A DNA stretch of 64,000 bases from Sodaliphilus sp050873765. GTDB lineage: Bacteria; Bacteroidota; Bacteroidia; Bacteroidales; Muribaculaceae. Position 1 is the first letter of the stretch. Every line of letters starts with the position of its first letter. Shown piece by piece: positions 1-8,850 of this stretch. The stretch spans positions 1 through 64,000 of the forward strand of contig JBNMJK010000003.1 in the NCBI GenBank assembly GCA_050873765.1. Direction: 5' to 3'. The notes beneath the pieces are model-generated. The model had not been told where the DNA came from and made no database searches. It was given only the letters and a program-made list of their open reading frames with translations. Made by a program: the position numbers and the translations under genes.

Positions 1-18
1 ATTTGTTATGCGATATTT

Positions 19-88
19 GCAGGCATTTCGCTTCGGTTATGCTCCATTTCGCTTCGCTCATTACGCATAACCTTCGCTGCATACCTGC
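19..88. repeat. Large imperfect inverted repeat
   Basis: The arm at 19-42 and the arm at 65-88 are imperfect reverse complements; the best core is GGTTATGC (35-42) against GCATAACC (65-72), flanked by GCAGG and CCTGC. The arms and the loop also carry repeated TTCGCTTCG-like words. It could be a REP-like or degraded mobile palindrome. No gene is recognisable in 1-400. Confidence 0.4.
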
Positions 89-100
89 CTACGCACATCT

Positions 101-119
101 AATCCCTACGGGATTTTTT
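101..119 (+). terminator. Short hairpin with T-run
   Basis: AATCCC (101-106) pairs with GGGATT (110-115) around TAC, and the 3' arm runs into six T's. The stem is short, so it may be a weak terminator for a gene left of the window. From 120 to about 395 I see no gene or other supported element. Confidence 0.35.
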
Positions 120-375
120 CAATCATTACTAAATTATCACAGGGACAATATGTATATCATTCCCTTTTTTTGCATGATGAGGGGGCTAAATGGGGGGTGA
201 TGGGTGCTTTTTGTGCTTTGGCTTAGTGGGTATGGTTTTTCGCCAAAAGTGTTCCATTTTTCGGTGTTGTAGGAAAAAAGGGTGGGGGAGTTTTTTATGG
301 GGGAGTTGGTGTGATGAAAGTGGAATTTCTTTTGAATTTCTCTATTATAAATGAGAAAATTAGTTGCATTTTTCC

Positions 376-406
376 TTCGGTAATCGGTGAGTTTTTCTTA
401 ACTTTG
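376..406 (+). promoter_or_regulatory. Promoter of the nuo-atp operon or its leader RNA
   Basis: TAACTTTG at 399-406 is a perfect Bacteroidetes -7 element (TAnnTTTG). At the canonical 19-nt spacing the -33 position reads TTCG (376-379), a partial match to TTTG/TTG. It is the only convincing promoter upstream of nuoA, and the predicted start (about 411-413) gives a leader of roughly 290 nt. Confidence 0.55.
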
Positions 407-411
407 CAAAG

Positions 412-666
412 CACAAAATCGTGGTATCGGCATTTTCTCGCACTGATAAGGTGCGTATAGTGCTGATGTTCAGTGTTTTTGTACGAATTGTAAATGAGTT
501 TGGAGATGCAGCAAAGCTATAATTTTAACAGACAGGTAATGGAGATTTTCGTAAAATCTGCGAAGGTTTCTTGTGCTTGCTATAATTGCAGAGCTGGAGA
601 TTCCATAATGGTGTGATGAGTCAGGCCCACGGCTGGATAGTGGCGTCGGGCTCATTTCTTTTTTGT
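412..666 (+). ncRNA. Candidate leader or small RNA upstream of nuoA
   Basis: This non-coding stretch lies between a TAnnTTTG promoter and a terminator-like hairpin. It contains a perfect AGATTTT/AAAATCT hairpin near 544-560 and overlapping alternatives around 450-480 (CGCAC/GTGCG versus CACTGA/TCAGTG). No convincing small ORF is present. It could be a free RNA of about 250 nt or an attenuator leader for the energy operon. I could not match it to 6S, SRP, RNase P or tmRNA cores. Confidence 0.35.
617..666 (+). terminator. Terminator-like hairpin before nuoA
   Basis: TGAGTC...CCAC (617-630) pairs with GTGG...GGGCTCA (640-654), with one A-G mismatch and one bulge, and is followed by TTTCTTTTTT. 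It lies 36 nt before nuoA and downstream of the only visible promoter, so it must be read through, act as an attenuator, or end a separate RNA. Confidence 0.55.
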
Positions 667-701
667 TGAAGAATAATTAAATATTGATACGAATATAAAT
701 T

Positions 702-1070
702 ATGGTTTTAATCGGTATTCAAAGTACGACCTTGGCGGTGACTGCCGCCCTCACCGGTGTGGTGCTGGTGGCGGCTGCCTTGATTATTGCGTGGCTGATA
801 GCGCCGCGCTCCTACACAATGAAGAAAGGTGAGGCTTACGAGTGCGGTATTCCCACTCGAGGCGACAGTATGGCACAATTCCATGTGGGCTACTATCTGT
901 TTGCCATTCTTTTCTTGATGTTTGATGTAGAAACCGTTTTCCTTTTCCCATGGGCTGCCATCTGTAAGGAACTCGGTGCATCGGCACTGCTTGCTGTGGG
1001 AACATTTCTCGTGATTTTAGTTTTAGGTCTGGCTTATGCCTGGAAGAAAGGAGCACTTGAATGGAGATGA
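702..1070 (+). CDS. nuoA: NADH-quinone oxidoreductase subunit A
   Basis: NuoA is a small membrane subunit at the junction of the membrane arm and the peripheral arm of respiratory complex I. The 122-aa product has three hydrophobic segments (about residues 9-30, 66-88 and 95-115). It carries the family's conserved first loop with YECGIP and the acidic stretch in FLMFDVETVF. The length is normal for the family. The stop overlaps the nuoB start, as expected for translational coupling. It is the first gene of the fused nuo-atp operon. Confidence 0.97.
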   Translation: MVLIGIQSTTLAVTAALTGVVLVAAALIIAWLIAPRSYTMKKGEAYECGIPTRGDSMAQFHVGYYLFAILFLMFDVETVFLFPWAAICKELGASALLAVGTFLVILVLGLAYAWKKGALEWR

Positions 1071-1738
1071 AAAGTCCAAAAATAAAGGGTATCAAATACG
1101 AAGATTTTAAAGATAATGAATATATCGAGAGCCTTGTGGCAGAATTGAATGCCTCGGGCGCTAATATAGTGGTGGGCAAACTCGACCAACTGATGCAGTG
1201 GGGGCACGCCAACTCGCTGTGGCCTTTCTGCTTCGGCACGAGCTGCTGCGCCATTGAGTTTATGTGTCTGGGCGCTGCCCGCTACGATATGGCTCGCTTT
1301 GGATTCGAGGTGGCGCGTAACTCACCCCGCCAGAGCGACTACATTATGTGTCAAGGTACCATCACCTACCGCATGGCACCAGCCCTGGTGCGCCTCTATG
1401 AGCAGATGGCAGAGCCTAAATATGTGATTGCCTGTGGTGGCTGCACTATTTCTGGCGGTCCTTTCAAAAAGAGCTACTGTGTGGTGAAAGGTGTTGATGA
1501 GATTATTCCGGTGGACGTGTATATGCCCGGCTGCCCTCCACGCCCTGAGGCTATGTTCTATGGCCTGATGCAGCTTCAGCGCAAAATCAAGGCATCGAAA
1601 TTCTTTGGCGGCGACAACCGCAAGGAAAGCCGCGCCAAATTCTTTGAAGCCAAGGCTGCCGCAGAGAAGGACAGTGCGCTGCGCGCCGAGCAAATGCGAC
1701 TGGCAGAAAAAAGTAAAGCCCCGGTGCTTGACTTATAA
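1061..1738 (+). CDS. nuoB: NADH-quinone oxidoreductase subunit B
   Basis: NuoB binds the terminal N2 [4Fe-4S] cluster that hands electrons to quinone. The expected ligands are visible: the adjacent pair C62-C63 (in GTSCCAIEF), C128 (in CGGCTISGG) and C158 (in MPGCPPRPE). The 225-aa length includes a charged, Ala/Lys/Glu-rich C-terminal tail of about 40 residues. An AAAGGAG sequence precedes the ATG at 1061, which overlaps nuoA by 10 nt; a second ATG at 1067 is possible. Confidence 0.97.
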   Translation: MEMKSPKIKGIKYEDFKDNEYIESLVAELNASGANIVVGKLDQLMQWGHANSLWPFCFGTSCCAIEFMCLGAARYDMARFGFEVARNSPRQSDYIMCQGTITYRMAPALVRLYEQMAEPKYVIACGGCTISGGPFKKSYCVVKGVDEIIPVDVYMPGCPPRPEAMFYGLMQLQRKIKASKFFGGDNRKESRAKFFEAKAAAEKDSALRAEQMRLAEKSKAPVLDL

Positions 1739-1791
1739 TAGATTTCAATTACAAGAACAGAAATAAGTATTATATAATACACATTATTTAT

Positions 1792-3441
1792 ATGGCGAAT
1801 ATACAAGAGAAAATCAGCGCACTTTTCCCGACCGCCACTTTCGACGAGACAGGCGAACTGCTGTTGGTGAATGTGCCCGATGAAAACTGGCACGCCCTGG
1901 CTAAGGCATTGAAGGAACAACTCCATTTCGACTTTCTCAATGCTGTGGTAGGTGTTGACTGGAAAGAGGCATTGGGCTGCATGTATTACTTGACCAATAC
2001 CGATACTGAAGAAATGATTCATGTGAAGGTGGCTACCACCGACCGTGAGAACCCTCGGCTCCACACGGTGAGTGATGTGTGGGCGGTAGCCAATTACCAA
2101 GAGCGTGAGGTGTATGATTTCTTCGGGATCGTGTTTATCAACCACCCCGATATGCGCCGTTTCTTCCTTCGCACCGACTGGGTGGGATACCCTTTGCGTA
2201 AGGACTACGACACTAATCCTGAGCTCAACCCTCTGCGCCTTGAGGCTGAAGAAAATGAAGACGACACATTCTCTCTTGTGGAGGATGAAAATGGTGAGCT
2301 GAAGCGCATCGACAAGAAGGTGTTCGGCGCTGATGAGTATGTGCTCAATGTGGGGCCTCAGCACCCTTCCACTCACGGTGTGATGCGTTACCGCGCTTCA
2401 ATCGACGGTGAGCTGGTGAAGAAGGTGGATGTGGTATCGGGTTATATTCACCGTGGCATTGAAAAATTATGCGAGGATTTAACTTATCCGTCATTGCTGC
2501 TCTACACGGAGCGCATGGACTATATGGGCGCTCATATGAACCGCCACGCCACTTGCCTGTGCATTGAGAAGGCGCTTGGCATAGAGGTGCCACACCGCGC
2601 CGAGGTGATCCGCATGATGATGGACGAATTGATGCGTCTGTCGAGTCACTTGCTCTCCTACGGCTGTTTGACCATGGATCAGGGCGCGACCACGGCATTC
2701 TTCTATGGCTTCCGTGAGCGTGAATACATATATGATATTTTCGACAAGACCTGCGGTGCGCGTATGTCGATGAGCTACGACACGATTGGTGGCGTGGTAC
2801 GCGACGTTCACCCTGATTTCGTGGACGATGTGCGCAAGGCTTGTGACGCCATAGAAAAGGCTATTCCTGAATATCATAAACTGTTCTCTGGTAATGTGAT
2901 AGCCTTAGGCCGTATGAAAGGCGTGGGTGTGCTCACGCTTGAAGAAGCCAAAAATTATGCCATCACTGGTCCTTCGGGACGTGCTTCCGGTTTCCACTGC
3001 GATGTGCGCAAAACCCATCCTTATTCACTCTACAATGAGGTGGACTTCGATGAGGTGGTGCTTGAAAACGGCGACAGCTACGACCGCTACATGGTGCGTA
3101 TGAAGGAGATGGAGCAGAGCATAAAGATTCTGCGCCAGTGCTGCGACATGCTCGACAAGGAAGGCCACCAGGGCGAGTTCTGTGCCAAGGTGCCTAAAAT
3201 CATCAAGCTGCCCAAGGGACACTGGTATCAGCAGGTGGAGGCAAGCCGCGGCGCCTTTGGCGTGTATATAGAAAGCGACGGCGAGGGTAAGCCATTCCAG
3301 CACCCTTACCGTATTCACTTCCAGAGCCCGTGCTTCAACCTTGTGGGTGTGGTGGACCTTACTTGCAAGGACAACCTCATAGCCGACCTGATCACCATCA
3401 CCGCATCGCTCGACTATGTGATTCCTGATATCGACCGCTAA
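1792..3441 (+). CDS. nuoCD: Fused NADH-quinone oxidoreductase subunits C and D
   Basis: This 549-aa protein joins the NuoC and NuoD peripheral-arm subunits. Residues 1 to about 150 are NuoC-like, with YDFFGI and HPDMRR near 108-123. An acidic linker (about 150-178) follows. NuoD then begins at the VGPQHPSTHG motif (187-196), which forms part of the quinone site. NuoCD fusions occur in several phyla, including Bacteroidetes. A 53-nt gap separates it from nuoB, and nuoH follows. No NuoE, NuoF or NuoG gene is near, so the electron donor is not evident. Confidence 0.97.
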   Translation: MANIQEKISALFPTATFDETGELLLVNVPDENWHALAKALKEQLHFDFLNAVVGVDWKEALGCMYYLTNTDTEEMIHVKVATTDRENPRLHTVSDVWAVANYQEREVYDFFGIVFINHPDMRRFFLRTDWVGYPLRKDYDTNPELNPLRLEAEENEDDTFSLVEDENGELKRIDKKVFGADEYVLNVGPQHPSTHGVMRYRASIDGELVKKVDVVSGYIHRGIEKLCEDLTYPSLLLYTERMDYMGAHMNRHATCLCIEKALGIEVPHRAEVIRMMMDELMRLSSHLLSYGCLTMDQGATTAFFYGFREREYIYDIFDKTCGARMSMSYDTIGGVVRDVHPDFVDDVRKACDAIEKAIPEYHKLFSGNVIALGRMKGVGVLTLEEAKNYAITGPSGRASGFHCDVRKTHPYSLYNEVDFDEVVLENGDSYDRYMVRMKEMEQSIKILRQCCDMLDKEGHQGEFCAKVPKIIKLPKGHWYQQVEASRGAFGVYIESDGEGKPFQHPYRIHFQSPCFNLVGVVDLTCKDNLIADLITITASLDYVIPDIDR

Positions 3442-3484
3442 TTATTAACTTGAATATAGTAAACTCAAAAGATATTTTTAAGAT

Positions 3485-4561
3485 ATGTTTGACTTTGGAA
3501 TAGTCACCAAGTGGATTAACGACCTTCTCTTAGGCGTGATGCCTCAATGGCTGGCCACCACTATTGAATGTGCGCTTGTGGGTGTGGCATTGCTGCTGAT
3601 GTATTCTGTGATAGCAATCATCTACATTTTCTATGAGCGCAAAGTGTGCGGCTGGATTCAATGCCGCCTGGGCCCTATGCGTGTGGGTCCTTGGGGCTTG
3701 CTCCAAGTGTTTGCCGATGTGTTTAAGATTCTTACCAAGGAGTTGATTACGCTATGGAACACCGACCGCTTCCTTTTCAACCTGGCTCCTTATTTTGTGG
3801 TGGTGGCATCAATGCTGATGTTTGCCTGCCTGCCATGGGGCAACGGCTTGCAGGTGATTGATATGAATATTGGCGTGTTCTTCATAGCCGCTGTGTCGTC
3901 TATTGGCGTGCTTGGCATTCTGCTTGCCGGCTGGTCGAGTAACAGTAAATACACCCTCATCGGCGCTATGCGAAGTGGCGCCCAGATGGTGAGCTATGAA
4001 ATATCCACTGGCATTGCCATGATGACCGTGATTTGCCTGGCTGGCACCATGAGCATCACAGGCATTGTCGAGGCTCAGAAAGACGGCTGGTTTATCTTTA
4101 CTGGTCATATTCCTTCGATTATAGCTTTCATTATCTATATTATTGCAGCAAATGCGGAGAACAACCGTGGCCCCTTCGACCTTCCTGAGGCTGAACACGA
4201 GCTTACAGCTGGCTACCACACGGAGTATTCGGGTATTCACTTTGGCTTCTTCTATTTGGCCGAGTACCTCAACCTCTTTATCGTGAGTGGTATTGCCGCA
4301 CTCCTCTTCTTGGGCGGCTGGATGCCTCTGCACATTCCAGGGTTTGACGCGTTCAACACCATCATGGACTATATTCCATCGCCCGTGTGGTTCTTGGGCA
4401 AGGCGTTCTTCATGTCGTTCGTGTTTATGTGGATTCGCTGGTCGTTCCCACGTGTGCGTATTGACCAGATGCTGAAGCTCGAATGGAAATACTTGATGCC
4501 ACTTGGCTTGTTCAACCTTGTGCTGATGGCTCTGTGCGTGTCATTTGACTTGCATTTTTAA
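3485..4561 (+). CDS. nuoH: NADH-quinone oxidoreductase subunit H
   Basis: NuoH is the membrane subunit that forms the quinone-access chamber of complex I. The 358-aa protein is highly hydrophobic with about eight transmembrane segments. It has the conserved cytoplasmic loop NRGPFDLPEAEHEL followed by GYHTEYSG. Length and motifs are normal. In a standard nuo operon nuoI would follow; here atpD follows after only 56 nt, with no terminator or convincing promoter between them. Confidence 0.96.
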   Translation: MFDFGIVTKWINDLLLGVMPQWLATTIECALVGVALLLMYSVIAIIYIFYERKVCGWIQCRLGPMRVGPWGLLQVFADVFKILTKELITLWNTDRFLFNLAPYFVVVASMLMFACLPWGNGLQVIDMNIGVFFIAAVSSIGVLGILLAGWSSNSKYTLIGAMRSGAQMVSYEISTGIAMMTVICLAGTMSITGIVEAQKDGWFIFTGHIPSIIAFIIYIIAANAENNRGPFDLPEAEHELTAGYHTEYSGIHFGFFYLAEYLNLFIVSGIAALLFLGGWMPLHIPGFDAFNTIMDYIPSPVWFLGKAFFMSFVFMWIRWSFPRVRIDQMLKLEWKYLMPLGLFNLVLMALCVSFDLHF

Positions 4562-4617
4562 TGAGTGAACTTTTTTAGATTTTAATCATATAACACAACA
4601 AAATAATTTTCGTGATT

Positions 4618-6120
4618 ATGGCTGATAATTATGGAAAAATCACCCAAGTAATTGGACCTGTGGTCGATATTACTTTTGATGGCGAAGGAGCTGTTGTGCC
4701 TGACATCTACACCGCATTGTCGGTGACCCGTCACGACGGCGCTGAAGTTATCTTGGAGGTGGAGCAACACATTGGTGAAAACACCGTGCGCTGCGTGGCT
4801 ATGGACAGTACCGACGGCCTTCAACGCGGCACCAAGGTGAAAAACCTTGGACAGCCTATCTCCGTGCCCACTGGCGAACAAGTGAAAGGACGATTGCTGA
4901 ATGTGATTGGTGAGCCAATCGACCACCTTAAGGACATGAAGGGTGGCGACCGGCGTGCTATTCACCAACCAGCGCCTTCTTTCTCCGATCTTTCAATCTC
5001 GCAGGAGATTCTTTACACTGGTATTAAAGTGATTGACTTGATTGAGCCGTTCTCAAAGGGCGGTAAGATTGGTCTGTTTGGTGGTGCCGGTGTAGGTAAA
5101 ACGGTGCTGATTATGGAGCTTATCCACAATATTGCACATGGTCACAATGGTTTCTCTGTGTTTACCGGTGTGGGTGAACGTACTCGTGAGGGCAACGACC
5201 TGCTTCGCGAGATGATTGAAAGCGGTGTGATCAAGTATGGCGACAAGTTTAAGGAAAACATGGCCAAAGGTGAGTGGAACCTCGCCGACGTGGACATGAA
5301 CGAAGTGGAGCAGTCGCAGGCTACGCTTGTGTTTGGCCAGATGAATGAGCCACCAGGCGCGCGTCTGCGTGTGGCGCTTTCTGGTCTGACCGTGGCCGAG
5401 CAGTTCCGCGATCAGGACGGCGGCGGTAAGGATATTCTTCTGTTTATGGATAATATCTTCCGCTTCACTCAAGCTGGTTCAGAGGTGTCGGCACTTCTTG
5501 GACGTATGCCTTCGGCTGTGGGTTATCAACCAACCCTTGCCTCTGAAATGGGTAAACTTCAAGAGCGTATCACCTCCACCAAGAGCGGATCTATCACCTC
5601 GGTGCAGGCTGTGTATGTGCCAGCCGACGACTTGACCGACCCTGCTCCTGCCACCACATTCAACTTCTTGGACGCTACCACAGTGCTGAGCCGTAAGATC
5701 ACCGAGCTGGGTATTTACCCTGCCGTTGACCCATTGGCTTCCACTTCGCGTATTATGGATCCACACATCATTGGCCAGGAACATTACGATGTGGCTCAAC
5801 GTGTGATTCACTTGCTTCAGAAGTATCAGGAACTACAAGACATCATCGCCATTCTTGGTGTGGATGAATTGAGTGATGAAGATAAACTTGTGGTATCGCG
5901 TGCCCGTCGCGCCCAGCGCTTCCTCTCGCAGCCATTCTTTGTGGCAGAGCAGTTTACTGGCGTGCCAGGTGTGATGGTTCCGCTCAACGAAACTATCCGT
6001 GGCTTCAAGATGATTCTCGACGGCGAGGTGGACGACCTGCCAGAGCAGGCGTTCCTCAACGTGGGCACTATCGACGATGCCATTGCCAAAGGCAAGAAGA
6101 TGCTTGAAAGCATTAAGTAA
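4618..6120 (+). CDS. atpD: F1 ATP synthase subunit beta
   Basis: The beta subunit carries the catalytic nucleotide sites of F1Fo ATP synthase. The P-loop GGAGVGKT is at residues 155-162, with GERTREGND and the ALSGLTVAE region downstream. The product is 500 aa, a normal length. I chose the ATG at 4618 (MADNYGKI) over an in-frame GTG at 4612. It is the first of eight atp genes placed inside the nuo operon, immediately after nuoH. Confidence 0.97.
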   Translation: MADNYGKITQVIGPVVDITFDGEGAVVPDIYTALSVTRHDGAEVILEVEQHIGENTVRCVAMDSTDGLQRGTKVKNLGQPISVPTGEQVKGRLLNVIGEPIDHLKDMKGGDRRAIHQPAPSFSDLSISQEILYTGIKVIDLIEPFSKGGKIGLFGGAGVGKTVLIMELIHNIAHGHNGFSVFTGVGERTREGNDLLREMIESGVIKYGDKFKENMAKGEWNLADVDMNEVEQSQATLVFGQMNEPPGARLRVALSGLTVAEQFRDQDGGGKDILLFMDNIFRFTQAGSEVSALLGRMPSAVGYQPTLASEMGKLQERITSTKSGSITSVQAVYVPADDLTDPAPATTFNFLDATTVLSRKITELGIYPAVDPLASTSRIMDPHIIGQEHYDVAQRVIHLLQKYQELQDIIAILGVDELSDEDKLVVSRARRAQRFLSQPFFVAEQFTGVPGVMVPLNETIRGFKMILDGEVDDLPEQAFLNVGTIDDAIAKGKKMLESIK

Positions 6121-6155
6121 TAACAGGATTTTCAACTATCGAAAATTTGATTCAC

Positions 6156-6392
6156 ATGACACTCAAAATCATATCAGCTGAAAAGATTGAGTTTGAAGGA
6201 AAGGTGCAGTCCGTAACACTGCCTGGAGCGCTTGGCTTGTTTCAGGTGCTCAAGGGGCATGCGGCTCTCATTTCCTCGCTCGTGCCAGGCACAATGACTT
6301 ATGTGCTCGACAACGGCGAAAGCCAGAAGCGCGAAATAGCAGGTGGTGTGGCTGACATTAACAGCAACGTGGTGTCGGTGTGTCTATATTAA
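6156..6392 (+). CDS. atpC: F1 ATP synthase subunit epsilon, short form
   Basis: The epsilon subunit links the rotor shaft to the c-ring. The ATG at 6156 (MTLKIISAEK) gives only 78 aa; an in-frame TTG at 6147 is less likely. The product covers the N-terminal beta-sandwich domain (GALGLFQVLKGHAALIS) and stops at VSVCLY, so the C-terminal two-helix domain used for auto-inhibition in other bacteria is absent. Short AtpC is usual in Bacteroidales. The atpD-atpC start of the set is also typical of the group. Confidence 0.93.
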   Translation: MTLKIISAEKIEFEGKVQSVTLPGALGLFQVLKGHAALISSLVPGTMTYVLDNGESQKREIAGGVADINSNVVSVCLY

Positions 6393-6402
6393 GCAATAAG
6401 TG

Positions 6403-7473
6403 ATGAAAAAGGTAATTACAGCAATTGTCGCTTTCGTGATTGTGGCGCTGATGGCGTTAGGCTATATGGACGCCGCAAAGCACCGCGATGCCACGAGCGA
6501 TAAAAAATTCGACCCCAAGGAAACTATTTTTGAGCACTTGGGCGATGCTTATGGCTGGGAGGTGCCATTCAATCACAGCTTGCGCATTCCGCTCCCTATC
6601 ATCGTGCTCGACCAGCAGAACGGTGTACACTGTTTTATGTCCAGCAAGGTGAGCGACGGAGGCTCCTACGACGGCTTCTATATCGCCAAATCGGGCGACT
6701 ATGCAGGCAAAGTGGTGGGTAAAGATGCGCAAGGCCATGAATATAGGCCACTTGATTTCTCCATCACAAAGAATGCTGCAGGCATCATTATAGCTGCCTT
6801 GCTTGTGATTGTGATGGCGTTTAAGATCAGAAACTGGTATAAGAACCACAATATGAAGGCTCCACGCAAGTTTACAGCTGCGCTTGAATTTGTGGTGGAA
6901 TTTGTGTACCAAGACACTATCCGGCCAATTATGGGTAAGGAGGCTCCAAAATATGGACCCTATCTGCTCACCTGCTTCTTCTTCATTCTCACGATGAACC
7001 TGCTGGGCTTGATTGTGATATTCCCAGGCGGTGCCAACCTTACTGGCAACCTGGCTGTGACTATGGTGCTTGCCGTGGCCACGTTCCTTGTCACCAACCT
7101 CACAGGCAACCGTGAATACTGGAAGGAAATTTTTTGGCCAGATGTGCCCATAGCACTCAAATTGCCGCTGATGCCGGTTATTGAGATTTTTGGCATATTC
7201 ACCAAGCCTATCGCGCTGATGATTCGTCTTTTCGCCAATATGATGGGCGGACACATGGTGGTAATCGTGTTCTTCTCGCTTATCTTCATATTCGGTGGAA
7301 TGTTTGGCGTGGCAGTGGGTGCCGCCACTTCGGTGTTCTCCCTGGCATTCTCGCTGTTCATGCTTCTGCTCGACACCCTTGTGAGCTTCATACAGGCTTA
7401 TGTGTTCACAATCCTCTCCACCATGTTCATCTTCATGGCTCATCCGCAGCCACATGTAGCTGAACAGGAATAA
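6403..7473 (+). CDS. atpB: Fo ATP synthase subunit a
   Basis: Subunit a forms the ion half-channels beside the c-ring. The ATG at 6403 (preceded by GTG) gives 356 aa. An N-terminal hydrophobic segment and an extracytoplasmic region of about 100 residues precede the conserved membrane domain, an extension common in Bacteroidetes. The essential arginine is in PIALMIRLFANMMGGH, and the last helices end in FILSTMFIFMAH. It starts 10 nt after the atpC stop. Confidence 0.95.
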   Translation: MKKVITAIVAFVIVALMALGYMDAAKHRDATSDKKFDPKETIFEHLGDAYGWEVPFNHSLRIPLPIIVLDQQNGVHCFMSSKVSDGGSYDGFYIAKSGDYAGKVVGKDAQGHEYRPLDFSITKNAAGIIIAALLVIVMAFKIRNWYKNHNMKAPRKFTAALEFVVEFVYQDTIRPIMGKEAPKYGPYLLTCFFFILTMNLLGLIVIFPGGANLTGNLAVTMVLAVATFLVTNLTGNREYWKEIFWPDVPIALKLPLMPVIEIFGIFTKPIALMIRLFANMMGGHMVVIVFFSLIFIFGGMFGVAVGAATSVFSLAFSLFMLLLDTLVSFIQAYVFTILSTMFIFMAHPQPHVAEQE

Positions 7474-7526
7474 AATTTTAGATTAAAAATAACAACGAAA
7501 ATAAAAACTTTTAAAACTTAAAGACT

Positions 7527-7769
7527 ATGTTAAGTATGATTTTAGCAGCTGCTCCTTTAGCAGCTCTTGGTGCAGCTCTTGGTGCAGGTATCGCAGCTAT
7601 CGCAGCAGGTATCGGTATTGGTAAAATTGGTGGTTCTGCAATGGAAGCCATTGCTCGCCAGCCAGAGTCAACAGGCGACATTCGTAGTAACATGATTGTG
7701 ATTGCCGCTCTTATTGAAGGTGTGGCCTTCTTCGCACTCATCGTATGTATTCTTGCATTGTTCCTCTAA
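7527..7769 (+). CDS. atpE: Fo ATP synthase subunit c
   Basis: Subunit c is the proteolipid that forms the rotor ring. It is an 80-aa hairpin of two helices joined by the polar loop ARQPE. The ion-binding carboxylate is E64 (ALIEGVAFF). It is followed by Gly rather than Ser/Thr, and the first helix (GIGIGKIGG) lacks the Gln of sodium-type rings, so proton coupling is the simplest reading. No atpI-like gene lies between atpC and atpE. Confidence 0.96.
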   Translation: MLSMILAAAPLAALGAALGAGIAAIAAGIGIGKIGGSAMEAIARQPESTGDIRSNMIVIAALIEGVAFFALIVCILALFL

Positions 7770-7795
7770 TCATCAATTTCAATTAATAATCAACA

Positions 7796-8293
7796 ATGGA
7801 ACTGTTTAAGCCTGAGTTCGGCTTGGTTTTCTGGATGTTTTTGGCATTTGCGTGCCTGTATTTCATCCTGGCAAAGTATGCATGGCCTTTCATCATCAAA
7901 TCGATGGAAGAACGCGCCGACTTGATCGACAAGGGCGTGGCTTATGCTCAAGAGGCGAAAGCTCACCTCGACAATGCCAAGGCTGAAGCAGACCAAGTGA
8001 TTGCTGAAGCAAGAAAACAGCAAGCCGACATACTTCGTGACGCAGCCAAAATGAAGTCGCAACTCATAGAGGAGGCTAAGGCTGCCGCCACTGTGGAAGC
8101 GAAGAAAGTGACCGATGCCGCTCAGGTAGCTATCGACCAAGCTCGCAAGGAATCTGAAAAGCAGCTACGTCAGGAAGTGAGCGCATTTGCACTTCAAATC
8201 GCAGAGCAAGTGGTGCGCCAGAATATGGCCGACGACAAAGCTCAACGCTCGCTCGTGGACAAGCTGCTGAACGAGGCTGAGTCTAAAAACTGA
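7796..8293 (+). CDS. atpF: Fo ATP synthase subunit b
   Basis: Subunit b is the peripheral stalk of the synthase. The 165-aa protein has one N-terminal transmembrane helix (about residues 8-30) and then a long, Ala/Lys/Glu-rich helical region typical of the dimeric stalk. Length and gene order (atpE-atpF-atpH) are normal. It lies 26 nt after atpE and 8 nt before atpH. Confidence 0.95.
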   Translation: MELFKPEFGLVFWMFLAFACLYFILAKYAWPFIIKSMEERADLIDKGVAYAQEAKAHLDNAKAEADQVIAEARKQQADILRDAAKMKSQLIEEAKAAATVEAKKVTDAAQVAIDQARKESEKQLRQEVSAFALQIAEQVVRQNMADDKAQRSLVDKLLNEAESKN

Positions 8294-8301
8294 TTAGTGA
8301 T

Positions 8302-8841
8302 ATGAACGAAGGACTTATTCCCAATCGATATGCCAAGGCCCTCTTTAAGGCCGCTGTGGAACAGGGTGAGCAGGCCCAGCTATATGCTGAGATGAAACAA
8401 CTGATCGCCAGCTTCGACACGATGCCCGATTTGAAGGCTGCTGTCAACAATCCGTTTATCGCTGTCGATGAAAAGGAAAAGGTGCTCCTCACCGCTGCTG
8501 GCGCAAAGCCGGGCAGCACGATGGAGAACTTCATATTGCTCGTTATAGAGAAGAACCGCTCCTCTTTCTTGCGTTCCATGGCTTTGGCTTACTTGAAACT
8601 CTACCGCGAGGCCTTTGGTATCGCCAGCGTTGAAATCGTTTCCGCCATACAGCTCGACGGTGATGAAATCAGCGGTATCCTTGATGTGGTGAAGCACCAG
8701 ATCGGCGACAAGACTATTGAAAAAACCATTAAGGTGGATAATGACCTTATCGGTGGATTCACGGTGAACGTCGATGGCATGGAGCTTGACGCATCTGTTA
8801 AAAATGAATTAAAGAAACTGCGTTTAAAACTCCTAAGTTAA
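8302..8841 (+). CDS. atpH: F1 ATP synthase subunit delta
   Basis: The delta subunit joins the peripheral stalk to the top of F1. The 179-aa sequence starts NRYAKALFKAA, the usual N-terminal helical domain, and ends with GGFTVNVDGMELDASVKNEL, matching the family's C-terminal GG(F/L)xxxVdg...Dxsv pattern. Spacing to its neighbours is 8 and 9 nt, so it is translated within the same unit. Confidence 0.94.
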   Translation: MNEGLIPNRYAKALFKAAVEQGEQAQLYAEMKQLIASFDTMPDLKAAVNNPFIAVDEKEKVLLTAAGAKPGSTMENFILLVIEKNRSSFLRSMALAYLKLYREAFGIASVEIVSAIQLDGDEISGILDVVKHQIGDKTIEKTIKVDNDLIGGFTVNVDGMELDASVKNELKKLRLKLLS

Positions 8842-8850
8842 AAAAGTGAG

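Noticed and set aside
3..200. 65-aa open frame at the left edge
   Set aside because: It runs through the inverted repeat and the hairpin at 101-119, has odd composition and no recognisable family.
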